Of a DNA stretch of 64,000 nucleotides, positions 1 to 10,346 are shown piece after piece. The stretch's first letter is position 1; each line of letters begins with the position of its first letter. The stretch is from Rhizophagus clarus (Eukaryota; Glomeromycota; Glomeromycetes; Glomerales; Glomeraceae). Location: NCBI GenBank assembly GCA_015698045.1, contig BLAL01000039.1, positions 62,001 to 126,000 on the forward strand, given 5' to 3'. The notes beneath the pieces are model-generated. The model ran no database searches and was not told where the DNA came from. It worked only from the letters and a program-made list of their open reading frames with translations. The position numbers and the translations under genes were made by a program.

Positions 1-64
1 CTTTTTATGCTGCATGTTTTTTCTTGCATTTTTTTACTAATTTTCAAATCTCTTTTAAACTCAG

Positions 65-1621
65 GGACTCAGATCTTTCTTTAGCCATGGAAAGAATGAT
101 AACATGGGCGAGAATTATTACTATGATAGAAATGAGAACAAGAACTATAACTATAACTATAATAACAAGAACAATGAGAGTGAGACTTGGAGATATAATT
201 ATGATAGTCATATAAATAAAGATATGATTAAGAAGGATATGATCAAGGACTATTCCTATTCACACAATAAAAACCCATACCCTGATTCTTATGACGGGAA
301 CGAGAATAGTGGCAATCTTTATCCTACTTCCTACGAAAAGGAAGGTTTTTACAACGGAAATCCTTATCCTGATACATATAATGAGGATAAAGAAAAGGGT
401 CCTTATGGCGAGAATCCATATCCTGATCCTCCTGATCCATGTAATGAGGATGAAATCAAAGATATTTATAGTGGAATTTCATATTCTGACGGAAATCAAC
501 CTAGCAGAAACCCTGAGGATAAAAGTAGAGATTCTCATATAGATTCTTGTAACAAAAATCGTCCTTATGGGGGAAATCCTTTCCCTGATTCGTACTATAA
601 GAATGAAAGCAAGGATCCGTATGTTGGAGATATGTATCCTGATCCTTATGATGGGGATGAGAATAAAGATTCTTACAACAAAAATTTATATTCTTATGAA
701 AACAAAAGCAAGGATCCATATCCTGAAAATCATTCTTATAGCAGGAATGATAAAAATTCCTATCCTAATACTTACAATGAAAATAAGTACCATTATGATA
801 GGGATCCTCTCTATGAAAATGAGAGGAGAGGTTCTTATAATAAAACTTCCTATTCTGATTTTTATAGCAAGAACAAGAATGAAAATTTTAATGATGAAAA
901 TCATTTCTATGATAAAAATGAATTGAAAGGTTCTTATGGTTATAATGGAAATAGGAGACAAACTGATTCTTATGGCGAAAACCTAAATAAGAACTATTCA
1001 GATTTTTATGACGAAATGGCAAGTAAAGATTCTCATGACGGAAATTCTTATAATAGTACGAGAGAGAGTAATAATAAAAATCCCTGTTCTGATGAGATTA
1101 GTAGGAATTCATATTCTAATTCACGTAATGAAAACAATAGCAACTATGGTGATATTTATAATGAGAGTCGAAACAAAGGTTCCTATAATGAGGATTCATA
1201 TTTTAATTCATATAATGAAAATACAAACAATTATAATAATTCTTATAGTGAAAATAAAAGAGATTTTTACAATGGAAATTCATATTCTAATTCTTATAAT
1301 ATGAATAAGAACAATTATAATAATTCTTACGATGAAAACAAAAGTCAAGGTTCCTGGAATGGCGGGAACTCGTATAATTCTTATAACAGAAATAAGAACA
1401 ATTATAATGCAAGTTCTCATTCTAACACATATAGAGAAGACAAGAGCAAAAATCCTTACAATAGAAATTTTTATGATGAGAATGGGAGTGAAAGTTCTTA
1501 TAGCAGAAAATCACATTATACAAAAAATAATAATAATAATAGATATTCATATGATAAGGGTAGTGAATACAACAATAGAAATAACAATAATTATAATAAT
1601 AACAATAGTGATGAATGGTAA
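65..1621 (+). CDS. Asn/Tyr/Ser-rich repeat protein, 3' terminal exon (partial)
   Basis: Long open frame ending at TAA 1619-1621. The first in-frame ATG is at 104, but the frame stays open back to a good 3' splice site (TTTTAAACTCAG ending at 64) preceded by TACTAAT at about 36-42, so this is probably the last exon of a gene starting upstream of the window. The product is extremely rich in Asn, Tyr, Ser, Asp and Lys. Its N-terminal half has an imperfect repeat of roughly 17-18 residues built on NPYPDSY / NPYPDTY / NPFPDSY. The C-terminal third becomes NNYNNSY-type low complexity and ends in an Asn run (NNNNSDEW). No catalytic domain, membrane segment or zinc motif is visible in this part. Such tails occur on RNA-binding and prion-like proteins, but that is only analogy. 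A secreted or structural repeat protein is also possible. The alternative start at 104 would make a 505-residue protein. Confidence 0.6.
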   Translation, partial: GLRSFFSHGKNDNMGENYYYDRNENKNYNYNYNNKNNESETWRYNYDSHINKDMIKKDMIKDYSYSHNKNPYPDSYDGNENSGNLYPTSYEKEGFYNGNPYPDTYNEDKEKGPYGENPYPDPPDPCNEDEIKDIYSGISYSDGNQPSRNPEDKSRDSHIDSCNKNRPYGGNPFPDSYYKNESKDPYVGDMYPDPYDGDENKDSYNKNLYSYENKSKDPYPENHSYSRNDKNSYPNTYNENKYHYDRDPLYENERRGSYNKTSYSDFYSKNKNENFNDENHFYDKNELKGSYGYNGNRRQTDSYGENLNKNYSDFYDEMASKDSHDGNSYNSTRESNNKNPCSDEISRNSYSNSRNENNSNYGDIYNESRNKGSYNEDSYFNSYNENTNNYNNSYSENKRDFYNGNSYSNSYNMNKNNYNNSYDENKSQGSWNGGNSYNSYNRNKNNYNASSHSNTYREDKSKNPYNRNFYDENGSESSYSRKSHYTKNNNNNRYSYDKGSEYNNRNNNNYNNNNSDEW

Positions 1622-4600
1622 AAACAGACATTTGTGGTTTTAGATTTTTAAAAAAATTTCTTTAGTAAAAGTGTGAATTTTTTAAAATTATAAAAATAAT
1701 ATAATTTTTTTTTATAATAAAAATAGTTGTTGTAGTTTTTGTTAAATATTTTTAATTTTATATTTTATATATATAAACCTATTAGTTTAACTTAATTATT
1801 TTGTAAAACACTAATGAGTAGATTTTATTATTATTTAATAATATAATAATTCAAGTTTAAAAATTTACTAACAAATTCTAAAATAAAATTTAAAAGTAAT
1901 TTAATAAGTAAATCATTTTTTATTAAATTAATAATATTTAAAATTATACTTTATATTATATATTTAATAATACTTAATAAATCTATATTATTAATATTTT
2001 ATATATTTTTTTTCAATATAAATCTTATATACCTATTGTAACACTTTTAAAATTATATAATATATATATTTTTACCTATTTTATAATTTATTAATTTTAT
2101 TTAATATCAAAAAGAATTTAGAATATTATTTTTAACTTTATATAAAAAATACAATATATTTATAAAGGCAATAAAAAATTATTTTTTATCATGTTTTTTA
2201 TAATATCATATTATATATAAAAAATTAAAAATACTATTTTAATATATTAAAAAACTTACAAAATAGTTAAAATATATATATATAATTTTTATAATAGAAT
2301 TTTTTAAAAATAAAAAATTTTAATATAATTAAAATAACTAATATACAAATATAAAAATATATACATATATGTTTTTTAATAAATTAAAAAAAAAAAAGAT
2401 TATTTATTATATAAATATTATAAAATTTTACAACATTTTTATTTTAAAAAAAAAAGTATTTTAATTTTATTATAATAATTTATAAGTTATTTAATTAAAA
2501 TTTATTAATTAAAAAGTTTAATATTATATATTAAATATATGCTTATTATAAATTTTTAATTAAATTCAATAATCAATCAAATTATATTATACAAATAATA
2601 TAAATTTTTAACTGCATTTTTAAAATTAATAATTATAATATATAAAAAAATATAATAATAACAAAATAAAAATAAAATAAAAGTATAATAAACCTAAAAA
2701 TAAAATAAAATATAATAAATTTATCTATAGAAATAAAATATTATAAATTTATAAATAAAACTAATTAAATAAAAATAATAAAAAAACTTAAATAACCAAA
2801 AAATAAAAAGAAATATTAATATTTAACATAAAAAAGTATATAATAAAATTAAAGAAAAAAAAAATAAACCAAAATAAAAAAATTTAAAAAATTCTATAAA
2901 ATTAAAAGTAAAATATAACTATATAATATTAATATAAAAAAATAATATAATTAATAAGAAACAAAATTTAAAATAAAAAATAAGAAAAAAAAATATTTTT
3001 TAATTATAAAGTTAAAAAAAAATATTAAAAATTATAAAAAAAAAAAATATATAAAAAATAAATAAATAAATATTTGTTTTTTTAAAAAAAAATTATTTAA
3101 ATAATTTAATTTATTTAAATAATATATTTATAATATTAAAAAAGCTTTATATATTTTAGATATAATATTAACTAATAATTTTTAAAATTTGCAAAATATT
3201 TAATATATTATAATTTATAATATATAATAAAAATTTAATACTAAATATAGTATTAATAATATAATATATATATATATATATATTTTTTTTAATAATCTAT
3301 ATATACTTTTATTGATATTTAATTTATATACCATATGAACAATTTATTAGAAGCTATATCCACTCTGATTTGCAGAATGCAATCATCAAAATAATAATAT
3401 AATATATTTTATTAATGAAAATATTTATTTATTAATATATGATAATATATAATAATATAAATTTTATCATAGTAAATTTTAATAGATTAAGATTAGTTAA
3501 TTACTAGGATTAATTAAAATTAAATAAGATTAGTTAAATAAACAAATAATTATAATGAGAAATAATTATATAATAATAAATATTAGTATTCTTTATTAGT
3601 AATATAGTTTTTAACAATCATTTTATTAATTTTTTTAAAAAACAAAATCTAATAGTATCATATAAATATTATAATATTAATAAATTTTTAATATTTAAAA
3701 TATTAAATGTTATTCAAATCAGTTATATTTTAAATTTTAGTAAAAAAAAAAAAAAAATATTGATATATTTTATTAAATATTTACCATTAAGATATTATAT
3801 AAAAAAACCAAATCTTTTCAATTATAATTATAAAATATAGATTAAATATTAATTATTACTTTAAAAAAGGTAATTAGATATGGTTTGATGATAATACATA
3901 TTTTTAAATTATTTAATTTTAATATTCTTTACTTTAAAAGTCATGGAATTTAATATTATTTTTGGGTAAATGAATAAATAAATATAAATAAATAAATAAA
4001 TATATTATATATATAATAATACAACAAGGATTTTATTTGTCTAAACTATTATTATTACTATAAAATAAAAATGAATTTCTTTTCTAGTAATTCTAAATAA
4101 ATTAATTATAAAAGAAATTATTTCTTTTCAAGTAATTCTAAATAAATTAATTAATTATAAAAGAAATTTTTAATACCACTAAATTTCTACCTTAAAATAA
4201 TTAATATAACTTGATTCTCTAATATAATTATTAATCGCATGTCTCGAAATAAAGTTAAACATGTGATTGAAATTTGAATTTAGAACTAAAGTACACAGCC
4301 AAGTTTTCGCCATAAAATAGATAATCTTCATATGCATGAATCATCACCACATTTGAAATTAAAATTCTAACAGTCATAAATTATTATTAAATTAATTAAA
4401 AATAATAAAATAATCTGTCTTCTTTATACTTTAAGTTTCAGAAACATTTTCAGGTAGTTTTATTGTCTTTAACACTATTTTAATGAAGAATATTGGACTT
4501 TAAATTTTGTAAAAAATAAATATTTAGATTATCAACATATTACGTACGATTGACAAAATAAATCAACATTTATTGGCTATTTTAAATTTTCTAATTCTGG

Positions 4601-5107
4601 TTTGAAATCCGATAAAATTGGATAAGACCAAACTTTAAAAAAATAAAGTAATAAAACATTTTTAAAATATAACTATAGTTTCAATCAAAAAATATTATAA
4701 TTTAGGCCAGAATTCTTTGTTACAATAGTTTTAAAAATAACCTATTGTTCGTTAAACAACATCTTTGGTACGATCGTCATTTCATATATGAACATATTTG
4801 GGATGCAGCTTCTGTTGTGATCAAATTTCAATAAAAAAAAGCTTCATAACAATGATTACGCGTTCATATATTTTGTTTGCATTTATGGTAATTAATTATA
4901 AAACCTTAAGTTAACGAATAAAGTTACATTTATGCCGCGACAGCCAATTGATTTAAGGAATGTAATAACATTGCAAAATTGTTAATTTTGATTTGATTAT
5001 TCAAAGAAGTACAAGGAAACTTCACATTTCTTTTTCACGTGATCGATTTTTACAATGATAATAAATAGTGTTTATGAGAAGAAATAAATTAAGATATGAA
5101 ATGAAAA
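1622..5107. other. AT-rich intergenic desert
   Basis: No open frame with coding character on either strand. The sequence is mostly A/T homopolymers and TA runs up to about 4.2 kb, then becomes slightly less AT-rich towards the next gene. One imperfect direct repeat of about 45 bp lies at 4074-4117 and 4118-4167 (unit begins ATTTCTTTTC and ends AAAAGAAATT). The last few hundred bases presumably contain the promoter of the ubiquitin-like/PARP-like gene, but no clear element stands out. Confidence 0.6.
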
Positions 5108-6283
5108 ATGTCAGAATTAGCACTTGTCGCCGCAGCAATTTCTTCTATAATTAATTGTCCTGTAAAGACATATGATGAGTGCGTAGCTGATGGGTTAGAG
5201 GTTTTACCTAACAAATTTTTAGACCTTGATTTAGTTCATAAATATTCCTTTGTCAGAGAAGGTGATGATAAAGCTGCTCAAAAACCTTCCTTTAGACAAG
5301 GGGATGAAAAAGACGAAGAAGAAGAAACTGTTCATAGTCAAGATGGTAAGAAAGATGAAAAAGTTATTAATAAACGTTCCAGAAAAAGTGGTGATAAAGA
5401 TGAAAAAGTTATTAATAGACGTTCTAGACAAAGTGGTGAAAAAGATGAAAAAATTGTTCGTAGATATTCCAAACAAGGTGGTGAGAAGAAGAATGAAAAT
5501 TTAGACCAAGTTACCCCTGATACCAATAATTTACCTCCACAACCTATCCAAATTTTTGTAAAAACTTCTTTTGGGAAAAGTCACTCAATGTTCGTGGCCC
5601 CGAATAGCAGTGTTCTCGAATTAAAACAAGCAATTCAAAAAAAGCTTTACATTGATAGACCGATACGTCTTGGATTTTCACATAAATTCATGAATGATCG
5701 TAGAACTCTGGAATCTTACAATATCAAACGAGGTGATACTATACATATTTTATTTCGAGTACTCGGAGGTTCTGACTTCTATATTATAAAGGATGATTTT
5801 ATAAGTCCCCAATTTAGTTTTGACTTCACGGAACTGGAAGATGATGGAACAGTTTATACCCGTGGAAAAGAACTATACAAACGACCTTATGGATGGAGAA
5901 GAATAGCTCTTAATATTAATAAGTATGGTAATACTGATTGGTTAGGATCCTCTGGTAATTGTTCTGCCGAATGGCCAGTCACCTATCATGGCACCAAGAG
6001 AGAATTTGCAGATAGCATTGCTGAAAATGGTTATCTGCTTAGTAAAGGACATAGATTTGCTTATGGGAGAGGAATATATTCAACTCCTGATATTGCGGTA
6101 GCTGAAGAATATGCTAAAGAATTTAGATACGATGATACTGATTATAAAGTGGTTTTTCAGAATAGGGTTAACCCTAAAGATTTGAAGAAGGCTGACACGG
6201 GATCATATCACGGTGAGTATTGGATCACACCAGATGAAAAAGATATTAGACCATATGGGTTATGCATAAAAAAATTTTATTAA
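5108..6283 (+). CDS. Ubiquitin-like domain fused to a PARP-like (ADP-ribosyltransferase-fold) domain
   Basis: Intact 391-residue single-exon ORF. Residues 1-60 are unassigned. Residues about 80-130 hold three to four copies of a charged 15-residue repeat (GKKDEKVINKRSRKS, GDKDEKVINRRSRQS, GEKDEKIVRRYSKQG). Residues 147-221 read as a ubiquitin-like fold: IQIFVKTSFGKS at the first strand, LKQAIQKKL helix, LESYNIKRGDTIHILFRVLGG at the end, where the LGG resembles ubiquitin's C-terminal LRGG but is followed by about 170 more residues. Residues 290-391 look PARP-like: YHGTK (H294), GRGIYSTP (Y324) and GEYWITP (E370) could supply an H-Y-E triad. This C-terminal module recurs in Rhizophagus proteins that I recall, with IRPYG near the end. 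Enzyme activity and substrate are inferred, not shown. The start is the first ATG of the frame; no intron is needed. Confidence 0.8.
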   Translation: MSELALVAAAISSIINCPVKTYDECVADGLEVLPNKFLDLDLVHKYSFVREGDDKAAQKPSFRQGDEKDEEEETVHSQDGKKDEKVINKRSRKSGDKDEKVINRRSRQSGEKDEKIVRRYSKQGGEKKNENLDQVTPDTNNLPPQPIQIFVKTSFGKSHSMFVAPNSSVLELKQAIQKKLYIDRPIRLGFSHKFMNDRRTLESYNIKRGDTIHILFRVLGGSDFYIIKDDFISPQFSFDFTELEDDGTVYTRGKELYKRPYGWRRIALNINKYGNTDWLGSSGNCSAEWPVTYHGTKREFADSIAENGYLLSKGHRFAYGRGIYSTPDIAVAEEYAKEFRYDDTDYKVVFQNRVNPKDLKKADTGSYHGEYWITPDEKDIRPYGLCIKKFY

Positions 6284-6620
6284 GTGATAAAAATAGTATC
6301 TAGTAGAAAACAGAAATCTCTCGCTTTAACTATTGAAGTTTAATAATAGTATAAATAATCATAAGTTACGCTTCGTAAGTATTTTTGTATTGTATGATAT
6401 TATTAAATAAAATAAATAAAAGAAAAATTTGTTATTTAGCATTTATATACTAGGGGCAGGGCGAATATCAGAAATTCACATTTTTTATTGTTCTGTGTAA
6501 CAATATAATCACTGCTATACTGTAAAGATGTGCAAGGTGTACAGCTTATTTTTCAAATAAAAATAATCCCATGAGGTTATGCACAGTTCTTAGGATCACA
6601 TGATTTGATGACCTAAATTT
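6284..6620. other. 3' flank of the ubiquitin-like/PARP-like gene
   Basis: Immediately after the stop codon the sequence is AT-rich, with AATAAA-type signals near 6407-6420 (AATAAAATAAATAAA) that could direct polyadenylation. No gene is seen. Confidence 0.35.
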
Positions 6621-6627
6621 TATGGTA

Positions 6628-6768
6628 TTGGCCGTGGCCAAAATGGCCAAAAAAAGTTTTTGCCGCGGCCAAATGCCAATAAAGAACTAATACTTATCTA
6701 GTTATTTCTTTGGCCGTTTAGCATTTGGCCGGGGTTGGCCGTTTGGCCGCGACCAAATGCCAACAATG
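6628..6768. repeat. GGCC-rich palindromic patch (possible small MITE/SINE)
   Basis: A sharply GC-rich island in AT-rich DNA, made of repeated TTGGCC, GGCCAAA and GCCGCGGCC words on both strands. The left end (ATTGGCCGTGGCCAAAATGG) and the right end (CGCGACCAAATGCCAAC) are imperfect inverted copies around an AT-rich centre, so the whole could fold into a hairpin. No ORF. It resembles the wordy arms of the hAT-like elements in style but not in sequence. Confidence 0.4.
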
Positions 6769-7272
6769 AATAAATAATTAAGGTAAGTTTTGATAATCTT
6801 TCATTATTTTTTCATTTTAGTTCATTGGCATATAAATATCAATTTCTAATTACTTTCACCAATATATAAGTTAAATTGGATTTTTATCTGTATATTTCGT
6901 AGGAAATACAGTAGAAGGCAAATTCTGCCTATTTATAATATTTGCATTACATGATAAAATAGCACGTTATTTATTAATAAAAACATTTTTATAACATTAT
7001 ATCTTGAATAAGGAAATTACTTCGTGCCCAATTTTTTAAAGAAATAATTTTTTTTTACATTTACTAGTTTTAAACACCCTTCGCGTTTATTAAAATAATT
7101 TTTGTTTTTTACGTTTTTTTAATGCAGCATAAAAAGATTCGCTTTTACTAAAAAAACATATTTTCATTATATTTTGTTTCCTTTTCATAACGATTTCATT
7201 TATGTTGTTTTCATTCCAGAAACTTTTTCGGACAATGAACCATCTGGATAATCAAATCAAGAATTATTCTGA

Positions 7273-7680
7273 TCACGATTCTATTTCATAGCATTTCTTT
7301 ATATACTTGTGATCTAGCTGCTTTTCTAAAACTTCAGTGACATGGCAAACTTCAATTTTATTTTCAAACGAGCCAAGATCTGATCGGCTTGTATTGAATT
7401 GAGATTGAATATTCGGATTTTTAATGAGCTCGGTTATTGCTGATCTGATTCTTTCCGATTTTTCCGAAACGCTCTGGTTAGAAGAACAGTTCGTGAATAA
7501 ATGAACATTTTGAATAATAAAATTTAAAAGATGCAGGATCAGCGTCCAAAAAGTCTGATTTCCGTGAAGGGATGTATTTCTTTGCAAATTCTTTACTGTC
7601 TTTGAAGGAATATATCGATAGTATTTTGAAACGAACCTAAAAAGGGAACTTTCAACATGCGCACAGTTTTTACGTAATTA
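7273..7680 (-). CDS. Hypothetical protein, probable 3' exon or fragment
   Basis: Open frame on the minus strand from about 7670 down to the stop at 7273. The first ATG in it is at 7587 (104 residues), but the frame is open for about 27 further codons upstream with protein-like composition, so the ATG may not be the start. The end reads NKIEVCHVTEVLEKQLDHK...YEIES. An Asn/Ser-containing linker and one hydrophobic stretch (TLILHLLNFIIQNVHLF) that could be an amphipathic helix are visible. No known domain is recognised. Codon composition is less AT-extreme than the surroundings, which supports coding. No matching upstream exon could be found because mobile DNA lies on that side. It could be a remnant of a longer gene. 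Confidence 0.35.
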
Positions 7681-7941
7681 TAACGCTGTTGACGCTTCTA
7701 TTCGTTCACAATATAAATATAAAAATAATTATAACCAAAAAAAAAAATGCCTATGCAAAGAAAATATCAAGAGGTTTTGGTAGTTCGCCAGAGTAGTATT
7801 AACATCGCAAGATTTTAAAAGACGTATGCTGCTTAAATAATAGTTATCGACCGACAAGTATTAAAAACAAATACATAGAAAAAAAAGACTATAAATAATA
7901 TAAAAAAAGAAAATAAATCTAATAACTATATTATGTAATTA

Positions 7942-8673
7942 TCGCCCTTTTCAATTTAGTGCGACCCCTGATCGTGTAACAATATATGTAAATCACTTTT
8001 GATTTCTCCGATTTCCTCCATTTTTTCGCAAACCGTTCTAGTAAACCTTTTCTATTATGTTAACTCTCTTGTGATTTCCTGTGATTTCAGAAACTTTTTA
8101 TATTAAACTACATATTTACAAAGTTTCAGGTATGGTATTTAACAAACTAAAGTTGGTTTTCAAACTATTAAGTTTGAGAGATTTCCTGAGATTTCCTGAG
8201 ATTTCTTTTTTATGTTAAATCTCTTAAAAAATAGAAGATTTATTTATTTTTATAAACTTTTTAAGAAGTTTGAACTTATATATAAAGCTTGAAGATTTAT
8301 TAACTAACGACTTATTATGTCTTTTTGTAGGTTTTCAACAATAAATATCAGATATAGAACACAGAGTTTATATTTTAATAATATAATGTTTAATGGTTAA
8401 TAATATATAAACAGGCATATTGTTAGATTAAAATAACTTTAAAGCAGTTGTTCTCTTGTAATGATATATTTAATATTTTACTTTTATTCTGTTCTTTTTA
8501 TTGTAAAATAATTTTATTTCTACCATTTTTTTCTTCGACGCGTAAATACAACTAATCATGTGACAACAATAACATAAAGTCTTATTGGCTGATTATCACA
8601 TGAAAACTGAAAATCGATTTTCCTGTATATGACATGCTAAAAATCAGGGGTCGCACTAAATTGAAAAGGGCGA
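7942..8673. mobile_element. TA-flanked MITE with 35-bp perfect inverted repeats
   Basis: Left 7938-7972 and right 8643-8677 are perfect inverted copies (left begins ATTATCGCCCTTTTCAATTT, ends GCGACCCCTGAT). TA flanks both ends (7940-7941 and 8674-8675), as expected for Tc1/mariner-type insertion, giving an element of about 732 bp. No transposase frame is present. The interior contains short direct repeats of GATTTCCTGAGATTTC at about 8180-8210. Confidence 0.7.
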
Positions 8674-8957
8674 TAATAAACCCCTTCTTCGTAAAGACCA
8701 GCCTGAAATTTAAATTATACAAGCTATGACCTTAATATAATGATAATCCTAAACCGATAAAGTAGAGTTCCCTGAACTCTGGACGCGATAACGTATTACT
8801 ATGGGAAATATCTAAGATTACTTCATATAACAATAAATAAACTCTATAAGCTTATTTATTAACATAGTCATGTGTGATATTTAATCTAAATGACGTAATG
8901 CGTCAAAAAGAGATTTATGCAACAATAATTTATTTAAAAATAACAGTACATTAAAAA

Positions 8958-10338
8958 TAGTGCTCCGCATGAGCCGGCTTGAGCCGAGCTACAGTCTGGC
9001 TTGGCTCGGCTCAAAAAATCTGCGTCAAGCCGAGCCTAAAATGAGCCGAGCCACAAAAATCTTGGCTCAGCTCGTTCGAGCCAAGCCAAGCCATGAAAAT
9101 TCTAGCTTGAGCTGAGCTGGACTCGAGCTGGCTTGAGCTGGCTCGAGCTTTATCATACGATTTTATTAAACTACGAGAGTACTACGAGGATGCGGATTTT
9201 AAATGTAATTCCGCAATCCGTAATGAAAATTAGATTATCAGATTGCGTAATACAAATCATCTGATGATCTTTTTTTTACGTTACAATATAACAAAATTAA
9301 CATTTTACTTTTTTTTTTTATTTTTTTAAGGTTGCCGGACGAAAGACATGACGGACTTTGGAATTGAGGTAAGGAAGTGCTAGGGGAATTGTTTTTCGGT
9401 TTTTTACTTTAATAAATTTTACTAATTTTTTTTTTCTCTTTTGTAGTGTTGCCGGATGATAAACACGACCGGACTTTGGAATTGAGGTAAGGAAGTGCTA
9501 GGGGAATTGTTTTTCGGTTTTTTACTTTAATAAATTTTACTAATTTTTTTTTTTCTCTTTTGTAGTGTTGCCGGAAGATAAACACGACCGGACTTTGGAA
9601 TTGAGGTAAGGAAGTGCTAGGGGAATTGTTTTTTGGTTTTTTACTTTAATAAATTTTACTAATTTTTTTTTTTTTCTCTTTTGTAGTGTTGCCAGACGAA
9701 AAACACGACCGGACTTTGGAATTGAGGTAAGGAAATACTAGGGGAATTGTTTTTCGGTTTTTTATTTTAAAAAATTTTACTAATTTTTTTTTTTTTCTCT
9801 TTTGTAGTGTTGCCGGACGAAAAACACGACCGGACTTTGGAATTGAGGTAAGGAAGTGCTAGGGGAATTGTTTTTTGGTTTTTTACTTTGATAAATTTTA
9901 CTAATTTTTTTTTTTTCTCTTTTGTAGTGTTGCCGGACGAAAAACACGACCGGACTTTAGAATTGAAGTAAGGGAGGGCTGGAGTAAAGGTTTTTCTTTA
10001 AGAAACGTATTAGATTCGCAACTGTTGTTTCTAATAAACAAATAAATAAATAAATAAATTTAATTATTAAAATATAGTTTTAAAACATTTTTTTTTATTT
10101 TTTATTAAATTATTATAAAATATTTTTGTATGAAAGCTTGATCTGGCTCACGAGCCAGCTCGAGCTTTTCGATTCAAGCCCATTACCAGCTCGGCTCTAT
10201 CGAGCAGAGCCTGATACTGGCTTGAGCTTTTTCAAGCCGGCTCGCGAGCCACCAAGCCAATTTAGTTATAGCTTGACTCGACTCAGCTTGAAAAGCTTGA
10301 GCCAGCTCATGAGCTGGCTCAGCTCATGCGGAGCTTTA
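8958..10338. mobile_element. hAT-like non-autonomous element A (TIRs, 8-bp TSD, micro-exon array)
   Basis: The left end starts TAGTGCTCCGCATGAGC and the right end finishes GCTCATGCGGAGCTTTA. Both fit the hAT terminal rule YARNG. Perfect 8-bp direct repeats ATTAAAAA flank it at 8950-8957 and 10339-10346. Each arm (about 200-230 bp) is GC-rich and built from overlapping GAGCC/GGCTTG words that make many small hairpins. Between them lies a six-unit tandem array. No transposase ORF is seen. The left arm matches the right arms of elements B and C in reverse complement, and the right arm matches their left arms, so the arms are inverted relative to B/C. Confidence 0.85.
9331..9973 (+). repeat. Tandem micro-exon-like array in element A, 6 units of about 119 bp
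   Basis: Each unit has a 40-nt conserved core (TGTTGCCGGACGAAAAACAC then GACCGGACTTTGGAATTGAG) ending directly in GTAAGG and preceded by a T-rich tract ending TTTTGTAG. Cores lie at 9331-9368 (38 nt, AAG acceptor), 9447-9486, 9566-9605, 9687-9726, 9808-9847 and 9928-9967. The spacers (78 nt for the first) begin GTAAGGAAGTG, contain TTTTACTAATTTTTT and end in CTCTTTTGTAG. They therefore look like complete spliceosomal introns. Cores of 40 nt would shift the reading frame at every join. Confidence 0.85.
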
Positions 10339-10346
10339 ATTAAAAA

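Noticed and set aside
3270..3290. TA dinucleotide runs as centromere or origin signals
   Set aside because: Such runs are everywhere in this AT-rich genome and nothing specific marks them.
9331..9973. Array cores as coding exons of a real protein
   Set aside because: 40/41-nt cores shift frame at each join and two of three frames meet stops (GAATTAA/GAATTGA) quickly, so a conserved protein cannot be encoded by chaining; non-coding or frame-scrambling roles remain.
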